Assembly (NCBI RefSeq): GCF_029024105.1
Contig: NZ_CP118963.1
Coordinates: 2,356,001 to 2,420,000, forward strand
DNA: 64,000 nucleotides
Direction: 5' to 3'
DNA from: Acinetobacter lwoffii
GTDB lineage: Bacteria; Pseudomonadota; Gammaproteobacteria; Pseudomonadales; Moraxellaceae
A model generated the notes under the pieces. That model was not told where the DNA came from. It made no database searches and saw only the letters and a list, made by a program, of their open reading frames with translations. Shown here piece by piece: positions 54,729-63,411 of the stretch (position 1 is its first letter; each line of letters starts with the position of its first letter). The translations under genes and the position numbers were made by a program.

Positions 54729-56339
54729 TTAATTAGGTTGCTGCATTTGAATAAGAATAATCCCATGAGGCATCACTTTAATACCATCATTACTTTCACC
54801 AGTTTTCAAAATCGTCTGCCAGTAATCAGTAGAACGTTTTCCACTGAAAATCGTGGATGACAGTTGTGTATTCACTAGAAATGGAAGAGCCGCAAAATTT
54901 CTTAGAAAATTGCGGATATTAATCCATAGCTGATCAGGGAATTTTGTTTGAAATGGCTTATTAGGATAGTAGGCACCACCTACCGTACTATAATAATTAC
55001 TAATTAAATCTCGTACGAACGATAGCCAATTATAAACAATCTCTTCTTTACTCAAGCGAAAAGCTTTTAAGTGTTCGAGCGGAATGACCTGCCCTTTTTG
55101 AATTTTACTTTCGATCTGGCCTGTTCCAATATCAAAGTTATATTTCCCGATATAGAACTCTTCAGCAATGATATTCATCAACTGAACCAACTGACTAACC
55201 TCAAGCTCTCGAGGATTTTCCCCTATATCAGTTTTATAATCCAAGCGTGTTTCTAATAGATCTGAATGAATAAAAAATGAATAGAACGTCCTTTCTATGC
55301 TGCTGTATGAAATTGGTTTTTCAGTTGCCTTACCTGCCATATCAATATAGTCACGCAATTTATTGTCTTGGCTGGTAATTACTGCATTACGAACTGCATC
55401 CAAAACGTAGCGTTTAATCTCACGAGCTTGGCCTTTAAAGTGAGATGCTAAATCCTTTTCTGAAAAGGTGAAATCATTTACGTCACGTGCCGTATCTGTA
55501 CGGTAACGCTGCAACTTATCTTGATATAACGTACTACCTAAATGTCGTTGTACAGATTTATCAAATGCTACTTGTTTTAATGTGGTGCCAGCGTTGAAAT
55601 TTGTCGTAATCAACACGTCAGCATCTACATCAACAAAAACCCTTACAGGTAAAGAACGCACGCCTAACATGATTTGTGCAGCTGCTTTATGTTGACCATC
55701 AAATATAAAGATACCCGACTTATTATGCTCACTCTTCATCCATGCTAAAGGAATATGCAGTTGCGGTCTCTTTTGATAAAACTCTTCAACTAACTTACCA
55801 ATATTAGGACCAATTGATCTTGGATTAATTCGTTGATCATGATGTAGATATTCTATTGGCATTTTTGCGAAGAAATATTTAAACGCACTTAGATCATCCT
55901 GATAGAGAGGTAATTGATAAATTTTTTCATCACCTATACTAGATAAGCTGAACTGAATGGTGTCACCTTCAATTTTAAAACTAATTTCATGTTTCCCACC
56001 ATTAGCCTTATCTAGAATATGCGCTAAATTCGGAACTTTATTATCCTGCTGTAAGTCTTCTTTTAATTGTTTAAAGCGTTGCAATATCCGAGCAACTTCA
56101 AGATTACTTGCCTGTTTTGACCTATTGCAACTCGCATGTGTTACTGCAAAATTACTAGGATCATCTTTGCCATTATGAGCAGATGGAATCACATGATCGA
56201 TATCAATACTGTCAGAGTGAATGACTAAATCTATTGGCTTTTCACAAATAAAGCACTGACCTTTTTGTGTTAAATGAAGATCATTAATTAATTTTTCTCT
56301 TTCATTTACGCTCAATCTGTTTAGATATAATGAAGCCAT
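54729..56339 (-). CDS. HNH endonuclease fused to a DGQHR (DndB-like) domain
   Basis: The product is about 536 residues. Residues 25-75 form an HNH nuclease: CFICEKP with a zinc-binding Cys pair (29, 32), IDIDHVIPS with the catalytic DH (48-49), then Asn 63, His 68 and CNRSK (71). Residues about 140-400 are a DGQHR-type domain (IFIFDGQHKAAAQIML, ARDVNDFTF), a ParB-related fold known from DndB, a repressor in DNA phosphorothioation systems. The combination suggests a DNA-cleaving defence protein with a nucleotide- or DNA-sensing part. The start is ambiguous: GTG at 56354 or ATG at 56339. No dnd genes adjoin. Confidence 0.82.
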   Translation of the reverse strand: MASLYLNRLSVNEREKLINDLHLTQKGQCFICEKPIDLVIHSDSIDIDHVIPSAHNGKDDPSNFAVTHASCNRSKQASNLEVARILQRFKQLKEDLQQDNKVPNLAHILDKANGGKHEISFKIEGDTIQFSLSSIGDEKIYQLPLYQDDLSAFKYFFAKMPIEYLHHDQRINPRSIGPNIGKLVEEFYQKRPQLHIPLAWMKSEHNKSGIFIFDGQHKAAAQIMLGVRSLPVRVFVDVDADVLITTNFNAGTTLKQVAFDKSVQRHLGSTLYQDKLQRYRTDTARDVNDFTFSEKDLASHFKGQAREIKRYVLDAVRNAVITSQDNKLRDYIDMAGKATEKPISYSSIERTFYSFFIHSDLLETRLDYKTDIGENPRELEVSQLVQLMNIIAEEFYIGKYNFDIGTGQIESKIQKGQVIPLEHLKAFRLSKEEIVYNWLSFVRDLISNYYSTVGGAYYPNKPFQTKFPDQLWINIRNFLRNFAALPFLVNTQLSSTIFSGKRSTDYWQTILKTGESNDGIKVMPHGIILIQMQQPN

Positions 56340-56429
56340 TCCTAAATCACCCACTGTTCTTAATGCATATATAAATTTTTATCTGAAGTATTAAATCATA
56401 TAAGTTTCTTCTTCTTTTACATATTGTTT

Positions 56430-57443
56430 TCACTTACCTATAGACCAAATAGAATAATTATTTTCTATTGCCTGAGCATATGCCCAGTCAGCCACTTTAT
56501 ACGAACGCTCTTTATCCGTTAAAAAACCCAGTACGGAAATTCGATCCACAATCAGCAAATCCTGTTCTTCATTACGTTCTTGCCACTTATGCAAAAATTC
56601 ATCTGATGCAAGCAAATTACTCTTCTTAGAATTACAGCTTGAATCAGCCAATACAAAGTTATGCCCTGTGTCCGATGGATACATTGACCAAGGAATAAAA
56701 TGATCAACTACATAATTGCCTTTACGCATTGGCTTATTACAGTAGAAGCATTTACAGTCTTGTAGATCCACTAATACATTTGCTACTGCATTTAACTGGT
56801 TTCTATTCGGCTCAAACATGAATTGTTCAAGGTTCGGTAACTGATTCAAGATTGGTGCATTGCTACTGTTCTTCCGGATGTAGTCAATCCAACGTTTCTG
56901 ACACAGCTCTTCAATAATCTCACTGAACTGCCTTAAGCAATACATGACTTGAGGTAAAAGAATGAGCTGATTCCCACACTGATCTAGTTGATATAAAAAC
57001 TCAAAATCTTGACCATTAATATTCTGTAAGAAAGTTACAGGCATTTTTCTAACAATGATTTTTACCTCATTAAGTAGCGCCAACCATACCAATGAATCTC
57101 GCCTTAACACCCCAAGTGATGAATAATTTTTTCTATGTTCAATTATCCGCTTCACAATAGCTGCCTGCTTACCATTGTTTTGATTCAAGATCAGCTGTCC
57201 TTGATCATTAAAGGTATATGGCACAGCCTGCTTCCAATACAACTCAATAAACTTTTCAGCAATCTCTGTATACTCAAGTGATAGGCTTTTGCCTGAGTCT
57301 TCACCTTTTTCAATAGCCAATCGGCTAAGGCTAATCAGTAACGCAAATTTATAGGTACTGCTAAAACTACCTGACTGTAAAATCAGCTGAATATTTTTAA
57401 GGAACTTAAGCTGCTCCTGCGCTGTAGGAATAAAATCAGGCAT
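56430..57443 (-). CDS. HNH endonuclease with helical N-terminal domain
   Basis: This 337-residue protein ends in an HNH domain: CKCFYCNKPM (Cys 232 and 235), YVVDHFIPW (DH at 247-248), HNFVLADSSCNSKKSN (His 261, Asn 262, Cys 270). The first 220 residues are mainly helical with no known family. Its start overlaps the methyltransferase stop by 8 bases, so the two are translated as a pair, as in restriction-like modules, although the methyltransferase does not look like a DNA enzyme. It is unrelated outside the HNH core to the protein at 54729. Confidence 0.82.
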   Translation of the reverse strand: MPDFIPTAQEQLKFLKNIQLILQSGSFSSTYKFALLISLSRLAIEKGEDSGKSLSLEYTEIAEKFIELYWKQAVPYTFNDQGQLILNQNNGKQAAIVKRIIEHRKNYSSLGVLRRDSLVWLALLNEVKIIVRKMPVTFLQNINGQDFEFLYQLDQCGNQLILLPQVMYCLRQFSEIIEELCQKRWIDYIRKNSSNAPILNQLPNLEQFMFEPNRNQLNAVANVLVDLQDCKCFYCNKPMRKGNYVVDHFIPWSMYPSDTGHNFVLADSSCNSKKSNLLASDEFLHKWQERNEEQDLLIVDRISVLGFLTDKERSYKVADWAYAQAIENNYSIWSIGK

Positions 57444-58020
57444 GCTTTTTCCAAAGTAGATTTAACCACTTTTCATCACGATCTGGACGTTTATCTATCG
57501 TAATCCATTGTTGTAACAGTAAAGCTTGATCGATCTGCTTAAGTAAGTCATGCGCTTGCTGCTCATTTAGATCAGTAAAGCTACGCCCGTCTTTCTCACG
57601 GTCTGTATTACCATATTTAAAAGACATGTAACACACACCATTTGGCTTTAGTGCTTTAAATATGTGCCCCATCACTTCAGGCAAACAATCTCTGTCACAG
57701 TGTAAAAGAGAAGCACAGGCCCAAATACCATCGTACTTCTCACTCTCATTTAATTCATAGAAACTTTGTTGACGTACTTCAATGCCGGTCAACTCCTTGG
57801 CCTTTTTAACCAGCTCGGCAGAATAATCTATTGCCTCAACTTGATAACCTTTATTTTTAAAAGCGAAGGAATCACGCCCCGAACCACAGCCCAAATCCAA
57901 AATAGACGCTTGTTCCGGTAAATACCTTAAAAATGGTGCGTAAAGGCTTTCCATTTCGACCTTGAAAGTTGAAGCTGTAAATTCTTCTGCATGCTTATTG
58001 TAGTAGTCTATTGTTTTCAT
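57436..58020 (-). CDS. Class I SAM-dependent methyltransferase
   Basis: About 194 residues with motif I ILDLGCGSGRDSF at 40-52, an acidic motif II (VEAIDYSAE) and GVCYMSFKYG as a later strand, typical of small soluble methyltransferases of the TehB/UbiE type. It lacks a DNA-methyltransferase NPPY or PC motif, so DNA methylation is doubtful. It overlaps the HNH gene by 8 bases. The start could be the ATG at 58020 or a GTG 9 bases upstream; neither has a strong ribosome binding site. Confidence 0.85.
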   Translation of the reverse strand: MKTIDYYNKHAEEFTASTFKVEMESLYAPFLRYLPEQASILDLGCGSGRDSFAFKNKGYQVEAIDYSAELVKKAKELTGIEVRQQSFYELNESEKYDGIWACASLLHCDRDCLPEVMGHIFKALKPNGVCYMSFKYGNTDREKDGRSFTDLNEQQAHDLLKQIDQALLLQQWITIDKRPDRDEKWLNLLWKKHA

Positions 58021-58093
58021 TACAGACACTTAGGCTAAAAGACATTTTTAGTCTACAAGAAAACAAAAAAATAAGGGAGCTTTTGCTCCCTTT

Positions 58094-58324
58094 CTATTCA
58101 CGGCTCGCCAACTTATTTTCCATCCATTGATGGATCTCATAAGCTGACCAGCCGATACGGTTCTTGGTGATTTTTACTTTCTTCGGAAAAGTAGGATCAT
58201 AATAAGGTGAGTTCTCATCCATCATTTCATAGATGGTGGAACGCCCCACACCAACAAACGTTACAACTTGTTTGATGCTAATAAATTGGTTCATCTGAAA
58301 AGTCTGACCTACAAAGGCATTCAT
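58094..58324 (-). CDS. AlpA-family excision/regulatory protein
   Basis: A 76-residue winged-helix protein of the AlpA (MerR-like HTH_17) type: FISIKQVVTFVGVGRSTIYE is the recognition helix region and FPKKVKITKNRIGWSAYEIHQW the wing with the usual G-W. AlpA proteins regulate integrase or excision genes of cryptic prophages and islands. AGGAG lies before the ATG. It is placed between the defence genes and the phage-like module and supports the island interpretation. Confidence 0.88.
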   Translation of the reverse strand: MNAFVGQTFQMNQFISIKQVVTFVGVGRSTIYEMMDENSPYYDPTFPKKVKITKNRIGWSAYEIHQWMENKLASRE

Positions 58325-58403
58325 GATGTTTACTCCTATCTCATGATTTCGAGCAACTCGCTCATGAGATACGGCAATCCCGTAAGGTTTTACCCTGTCC
58401 GTT

Positions 58404-59288
58404 CTAATTCAGAGCCGTCACAGATCCTTTTAATCCCTGCTGGATATTAAATGCAGTCTGAGCCTCCTCGATCTGCTGTCCCTCAACAGGCTGATAAAAC
58501 TCCTCAACCACATCCAAGCCTTCCTCCATATCCACGTCCATCCTTCCATTCCCAAACCCCTTTCTCGCGGTAAAGTCCAAAGCCTCCTGATAAAACCCTG
58601 CCTGTTTGCTCTGTTCATCAATTTGCTTCGCCTGAATAATAGCCTCATTGAGACTAATCCCTTCCCTTAAAGTCAAATCCACGTAATAGACCGGTTGACG
58701 ATAACTCTGTGTCGTACTCTTGCCTCGCAATATCAGCTGCAATGGGAGGCAAGACAACAAACCATTTGATGCTGCATGGTAATAACTCAGTCGTGCAGCC
58801 AAAGTCCGAATACTATTAAAGCCCGTGGTTCTAAAGATGAATGTGCCAAATTCATCCGACTCATCTAAATTGACATGTAAACGTCCATAAGGTTTGCAGT
58901 TGCCACCTTGAGCCAGAGGACATAAGTCAGGAGATGGACAGGGTTGTTGCTCGACCCCTTGATTGGTTAAACGTTGGCAGGCTTCTCCATTACCGACGCA
59001 CACTGGCCGTCCGGTCTGTCGGTCAAATAAGGTGTATTCAGCGCGTAAGTTCAGATCAGGATCATTAAAGATCATTCTGACGGGGATTGAGCGTAGCTTT
59101 TGATTGGGAGTATTAGCTCGAAGCTGATCATCTAATGGATGTTTCACCCATCCCTCTTTGCTTTGAATCTGGGAAGTAATAGTGAACTGGTCATCTTTTT
59201 CCGGTAGACGCTTGCCATTCTTTTCGATCATCCGACCGATACTGATACGCCCCAAGATTGGAGGGGTAATTGCTAAACCTTTAATCAT
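58404..59288 (-). CDS. Gp3-like (recombination directionality factor-like) protein
   Basis: The 294-residue protein starts MIKGLAITPPILGRISIGRM and contains SIPVRMIFNDPDLNLRAEY and FDRQTGRPVCVGNGEAC. I recall these as features of a family common on Acinetobacter islands and plasmids, annotated hydrolase or metal-binding protein, or Gp3-like recombination directionality factor. A cluster of Cys residues (CVGNGEAC, CPSPDLC, NC) in the middle suggests a zinc site. AAGGA precedes the ATG. Its exact function is not shown by sequence; the directionality-factor idea comes from family naming. Confidence 0.65.
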   Translation of the reverse strand: MIKGLAITPPILGRISIGRMIEKNGKRLPEKDDQFTITSQIQSKEGWVKHPLDDQLRANTPNQKLRSIPVRMIFNDPDLNLRAEYTLFDRQTGRPVCVGNGEACQRLTNQGVEQQPCPSPDLCPLAQGGNCKPYGRLHVNLDESDEFGTFIFRTTGFNSIRTLAARLSYYHAASNGLLSCLPLQLILRGKSTTQSYRQPVYYVDLTLREGISLNEAIIQAKQIDEQSKQAGFYQEALDFTARKGFGNGRMDVDMEEGLDVVEEFYQPVEGQQIEEAQTAFNIQQGLKGSVTALN

Positions 59289-59413
59289 GTTGATATTCCT
59301 TAATGTATTACGTTACAAATTTGGGTCTATCTATGTAGGTCGGAACAAGGACCAAATAAGTTACCCAAAGAATGTAGAGCCAGATAAAGTGCTACAGAGA
59401 TCGCGACCGATTT

Positions 59414-59437
59414 GCTCTCTACCGAAGGGTAGAGAGC
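59414..59437. terminator. Hairpin between the Gp3-like and YqaJ genes
   Basis: GCTCTCTACC and GGTAGAGAGC form a perfect 10-base stem with a GAAG tetraloop-like turn. There is no T-tract on the minus strand, so it may be an RNA processing or attenuation element instead of a full terminator. Confidence 0.5.
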
Positions 59438-59483
59438 GGGGAGCGATTTTTGTGAATTTTTGATTTGGTGCTGTAGATAGGGC

Positions 59484-60542
59484 TTAGTCGGTATAGATGT
59501 TGAATCGACGACTGCCCTGCTTTTCAAGTGGATAAAGCTCAATAAGCTCAGGCTGATACTGAAGCAGTGCCTTGGTATTGAGGCTGATGGAGTCCTTGGC
59601 TTTCTTCCAGACCACTGAGCCATGTGCAAAGACAGCCCTTTCTTTGTCTTGCATCATCATCTGAATTTCATGTTTAAGTTGGTCAAAGCGTTCCTGCTGA
59701 TGCTGAATCTCTTCCTTCATTTTGATGAGCTTGTCGAACATCAAATTGGCATTTTCATTTTGCGAGAGATCCTCTACAGTCAAGGGTATATGCGCTGGAT
59801 AGAGCTGCTGAATAGCTTTGGCTGCCGATTCACTGGCATCCACTGATGGAGGGATGTCCTTTTCCACACACTCCCAGAAATATCGTTCTGCTTTGACAAT
59901 ATGCTCAATCACTGATTCAGACCGTGTCACTTTGAAGATCTTGGTTTCATGTCCACAGATCAAGACACAAACATGTGCTGCCTGCTTGCCTGTCACCGCC
60001 AGTTGATGTTGCACCTGACACAGCACGTACAAAGGCACACCATCACGCCACAACTTAGCACCATGCTCACCTGCTGTTTTACACTCCAAGATCTGAACAT
60101 CATCACTGCCGACCACGCTGTAATCCAGATTGGCTAACATAAAGTGTTTATCGGGATCAGGATGCTGAAGTACCGCATTGATCCGTCGCACCTTGTTATT
60201 GGTGTGCATGCTATAGAACTCTGCCACCAAAGGTTCCAGCTGCTTGCCCCAATACAGCGGTGCTACACCTGAGCTTTCATCTTCTATGGATGGAGCCTGT
60301 CGTCCTGTTTTGATCAGCCAGAGTTCCAGCATCGACATATAGGGATTGAGACCACAGGCAGTCGCGGCATCACTGCTGCCAATGCCTTGCTTACGAACTT
60401 CGAGCCAGTCCTGATATTCCATCCCTTTGGTGTTGACCAGTCGCTTGGCTGCTGTTGAGCGTTTGGTGGTGATGGTTGGATTGACTACAATCTTTGATCC
60501 TACAGTCGTAGGCTGATGGGTAATAGATGCAATTTGATTCAT
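59484..60542 (-). CDS. YqaJ-family viral recombinase / exonuclease
   Basis: The 352-residue protein contains the YqaJ/lambda-exonuclease nuclease core: VRKQGIGSSDAATACGLNPY near residues 49-68, ANLDYSV with the metal-binding Asp, and QILECKT with the E-x-K. A coiled-coil segment follows (MKEEIQHQQERFDQLKHEI). Such exonucleases feed single-strand annealing recombination in phages and mobile elements. The ATG at 60542 was chosen since AAGGATAAATCC precedes it. No annealing-protein gene of known type is adjacent. Confidence 0.85.
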   Translation of the reverse strand: MNQIASITHQPTTVGSKIVVNPTITTKRSTAAKRLVNTKGMEYQDWLEVRKQGIGSSDAATACGLNPYMSMLELWLIKTGRQAPSIEDESSGVAPLYWGKQLEPLVAEFYSMHTNNKVRRINAVLQHPDPDKHFMLANLDYSVVGSDDVQILECKTAGEHGAKLWRDGVPLYVLCQVQHQLAVTGKQAAHVCVLICGHETKIFKVTRSESVIEHIVKAERYFWECVEKDIPPSVDASESAAKAIQQLYPAHIPLTVEDLSQNENANLMFDKLIKMKEEIQHQQERFDQLKHEIQMMMQDKERAVFAHGSVVWKKAKDSISLNTKALLQYQPELIELYPLEKQGSRRFNIYTD

Positions 60543-60585
60543 GGATTTATCCTTATAAATTCTGATCTCTATAAAAGAAATGCAT

Positions 60586-60620
60586 AAAAAAGCCATACCC
60601 GACACGAGGTCGGGTATGGC
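60586..60620 (-). terminator. Terminator of the DUF932 gene
   Basis: A perfect 12-base stem (GCCATACCCGAC with GTCGGGTATGGC, 5-base loop) is followed on the minus strand by TTTTTT. It is about 100 bases after the DUF932 stop and 43 bases before the YqaJ start, so the two genes are separately transcribed or attenuated. Confidence 0.92.
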
Positions 60621-60717
60621 GATTTGTTTGCTGTTTTAATTGAGAGGGGTTACATGAGTGCTCTGATGAGCATTTGTTTGGGGTGACTTGATTGCAACAT
60701 AAGTGAGTCGATTAATT

Positions 60718-61749
60718 TCAGGCGATCAAAGCAAGCGCTTGCTCCAGTCCTCGTTGTTTCACACCCGCACCTGCACCAAACCAAGCTGAATCAATTCGGT
60801 GATCTGTACTCATGGCACGTCGTTCATGATCCACAAATTCTGTGATCGAACAAAGTAATCCATAAGCAGTGTCTTTTGCTGATGACAAGTCAGCACCACG
60901 ACCTTGACCATTGAACATGTCCAAGGCCTTATTCATGGCACGACCATTTGGTTCAGGCTTTTTCTCCTGAGCCTGCTGAGCGACATTACGGTAGAACTGA
61001 ATGATGTTTTCTTCAGGATCAGAAATTGCCATGGTGCTGTTATTAAACACCGCATCAAAGTAGGCTTTGGCTTCTTGCTGACTCACCTTACGCTGTGTGA
61101 GCTGTTTCATTTCATACATGTGTTCATCCCAAGCACGAACTGAAATACCCAATTGCTGTTTCACTTTCTCGGCATCAAACTTGGTGCTATGTGGAACTTT
61201 CACTACACCAGCACTACTGCTCTGCCCACGTAGAGCAATTGCTAAAGTGTTGTTACAAACCACCCGGATACTGGTGAACTGCGCTGTAGTTGCCAAAGTA
61301 CCATCACATGCAGTAGCCAGCAGAATATAACCATTACTAACATCCTTAGACTTTAATGCAGTGCTTTGCCCAGTACGCGCTAATGCCCAGAACTTCTTCC
61401 CGCCTTTCAAAACCCCTGCGGTTTCTAGCTCAAAACCTGATTGCTCAGTCAGATCCCGGTAGAACTCCAGAATCTCTTTGGGTTGAACTTCCTGGTAACG
61501 CTGACTGACCACAGATAAAGGCGCATGTGTATCTGAGCGATACAAGACACGCTGCTCTTCAAACGGCATGATGATGCTCTGACCACGTTCATTCTGGGCC
61601 ATATAGCTGACGTTCGAGGATTCAATCCGCCAGTCCATTCCGGCTTGCTGTGCCCAGACTTCCAGTGGTTGTTTCGGACTCAGCTGGTTACCTAAACCAT
61701 GCCAAGGGGTTTCGCCAACATAGGCGATTTGTTCGATTTGATGTGCCAT
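60718..61749 (-). CDS. DUF932 domain protein
   Basis: The 343-residue protein begins MAHQIEQIAYVGETPWHGLG, the standard start of the DUF932 / phage-plasmid TIGR03299 family, and continues with VLYRSDTHAPLSVVS and FTSIRVVCNNTLAIAL. The family is widespread on plasmids, phages and islands and of unknown biochemical function. AGGAGATAAGAACG precedes the ATG. It stands next to an exonuclease gene, as is common for this family, so a link to replication or recombination is plausible. Confidence 0.9.
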   Translation of the reverse strand: MAHQIEQIAYVGETPWHGLGNQLSPKQPLEVWAQQAGMDWRIESSNVSYMAQNERGQSIIMPFEEQRVLYRSDTHAPLSVVSQRYQEVQPKEILEFYRDLTEQSGFELETAGVLKGGKKFWALARTGQSTALKSKDVSNGYILLATACDGTLATTAQFTSIRVVCNNTLAIALRGQSSSAGVVKVPHSTKFDAEKVKQQLGISVRAWDEHMYEMKQLTQRKVSQQEAKAYFDAVFNNSTMAISDPEENIIQFYRNVAQQAQEKKPEPNGRAMNKALDMFNGQGRGADLSSAKDTAYGLLCSITEFVDHERRAMSTDHRIDSAWFGAGAGVKQRGLEQALALIA

Positions 61750-61769
61750 CGTTCTTATCTCCTAGGTTA

Positions 61770-62048
61770 TTAGCGGAAGTTCTGCTGACATTGATTACAG
61801 TGGTAGTAGGTCATAGTGATTGGCTTTTTAGGCTCATTAAACACGCTGCTAAATAAACCACCAATGACCGCACCTGCAAGCCCGCCAAGCAGTGGTGATA
61901 CAGGCAAAGGTAAACCCTTTGAAATGGATGCACCGATGGTTGCGAACGAAGTTGATGCTGCTAGACCTGTGGAATTAGAACCACTCACCTGATGATTAAC
62001 AACCTGAATGACCTGATCCGACAAACAATAAGGACAATTTAAACTCAT
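61770..62048 (-). CDS. Small zinc-ribbon membrane-like protein
   Basis: The 92-residue protein starts MSLNCPYCLSDQVI and ends YYHCNQCQQNFR, giving two CxxC pairs that can form one zinc ribbon. The middle is a Gly/Ala/Pro-rich hydrophobic stretch (PVSPLLGGLAGAVIGGLFSS) able to span a membrane or pack as a glycine-zipper. AGAGG supports the ATG at 62048. Similar proteins occur on mobile elements; the function is unknown. It probably shares a transcript with the DUF932 gene 20 bases downstream. Confidence 0.7.
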   Translation of the reverse strand: MSLNCPYCLSDQVIQVVNHQVSGSNSTGLAASTSFATIGASISKGLPLPVSPLLGGLAGAVIGGLFSSVFNEPKKPITMTYYHCNQCQQNFR

Positions 62049-62151
62049 AATATATACCTCTAGAAATGACAAAGGCTCACCGATTGGTAAGCCTTGCAAA
62101 GTTAAAAAACTCGTTTTCATCTAGATAATGTATATCTGAGATTATTTTCAT

Positions 62152-63060
62152 TTAGCGTCTATCATATTGCGTTATTAACTGACCTTTGCCAAATACTCTT
62201 CGCCCTCTCGGTTTAACTCGTAAGTATTGAAGGGTACGTTTGTGATGATCAGTAAGGTATTCCATTGCCTCAATGAAATTTGTCACTTGGGTTGAATCGC
62301 GACGATAAATCAAACCGATCCCCAGCTCATCTCTACCTCGGAGCTCCTTTACGCGTTCGCGGTTCCAACAATTATAGCCTTGACCATAATCTCGAGTAAT
62401 CTCACTCCAAAGCGCGATAATTTTATTCCCCCAATATGCTGCGCTTCCATCACGAAAGGCAGTATCATAAATGATTGCTAAATGGCAATGAAAACCTTTA
62501 CTTTTACCACCTTGCTCTACTCCCCATATATACCCGATCACATGTTTAAATATGCCATCTTTATTTTGGATACGATTAAGCAGTATATCTAAGTCCTTAT
62601 AAATATCTTCAACTCTGATTCGACTAGAATGTTCTTGCAAATAACCCAAGTCCACACGAGAGACTAATATTCGACTACATTTATTAAGTATTGATCTACA
62701 ATATTTCTGCACTTCAATTTTATTTTCATCTTTCTGTTTTTCGATAATCTTATAATCTTTTTCAAAATCCTCAGATAAATCTAAAAACCATGATCTCATC
62801 TCTCTATACCCAATTATCTTTAGCTCATCCATAAGATCAAAATAATCGGAGTTTATTCTCTGCAAGTCATATCTCAGAATTACAAAGAATTGAAGATAAC
62901 CTATGTATTGATCATCAGGATCATAAATATCATCAAAGTCGAATAATAGATTAGTAAGCTGCGAATAGAATTCATCCCATTCCCTACTTCTTCTTTTTAG
63001 ACATTTTAAGAAGTTCTCAATCTCAAGTGTAAGTTGTGCTTGGTTAATTGAATCTCTCAT
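62152..63060 (-). CDS. YagK/YfjJ-like (inovirus Gp2-type) protein
   Basis: The 302-residue protein has a C-terminal region (about 175-290) with GFHCHLAIIYDTA, YWGNKIIALWSEIT and a final YLTDHHKRTLQYLR, matching the YagK/YfjJ domain related to rolling-circle-like replication proteins of inoviruses and cryptic prophages. The HCH pair resembles the HUH metal-binding motif. The N-terminal half is helical and AT-rich in codon use. It is the first minus-strand gene of the module. A weak ribosome binding site leaves the start slightly uncertain. Confidence 0.78.
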   Translation of the reverse strand: MRDSINQAQLTLEIENFLKCLKRRSREWDEFYSQLTNLLFDFDDIYDPDDQYIGYLQFFVILRYDLQRINSDYFDLMDELKIIGYREMRSWFLDLSEDFEKDYKIIEKQKDENKIEVQKYCRSILNKCSRILVSRVDLGYLQEHSSRIRVEDIYKDLDILLNRIQNKDGIFKHVIGYIWGVEQGGKSKGFHCHLAIIYDTAFRDGSAAYWGNKIIALWSEITRDYGQGYNCWNRERVKELRGRDELGIGLIYRRDSTQVTNFIEAMEYLTDHHKRTLQYLRVKPRGRRVFGKGQLITQYDRR

Positions 63061-63411
63061 GTTTAAACCTATGTATGTGATAGTTACATAAGAGATAGGG
63101 AATTCAGTATATTTATACGTTTACTTCTCAATAGCATGTTAGCTAATAAAAGATAATATATATAACCAAAGCTCTAGAGAGTCCAAACTTCACCTGTGGT
63201 ACAGCATCTAATCCCCACATTAAGCATATTTCCTCCCTGCTTTACACTTAGTCTCTAGCCTTAAAAAAGCTAGAATTAAGCAAAAGCATAGTGATGACTA
63301 CCAAAAAACGTGTATAAACTATGATTTCGAGGAGTCCAGTATAGTTTTAGTATTGAAAAAAACTACTATAAATACTACAGTAATCACTACAAATATTTAT
63401 GTAAAAATCTT
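63061..63411. other. Divergent intergenic region before the right-edge gene
   Basis: This 351-base AT-rich stretch separates two divergent genes and carries no gene I can support. The only regular feature is three ACTAC motifs at 63362, 63374 and 63386, spaced exactly 12 bases, ending 21 bases before the next start codon. Confidence 0.45.

Noticed and set aside
59340..59480. Possible tRNA or small structured RNA in the gap between the Gp3-like and YqaJ genes
   Set aside because: Only one hairpin is present; there is no cloverleaf or conserved T-loop.
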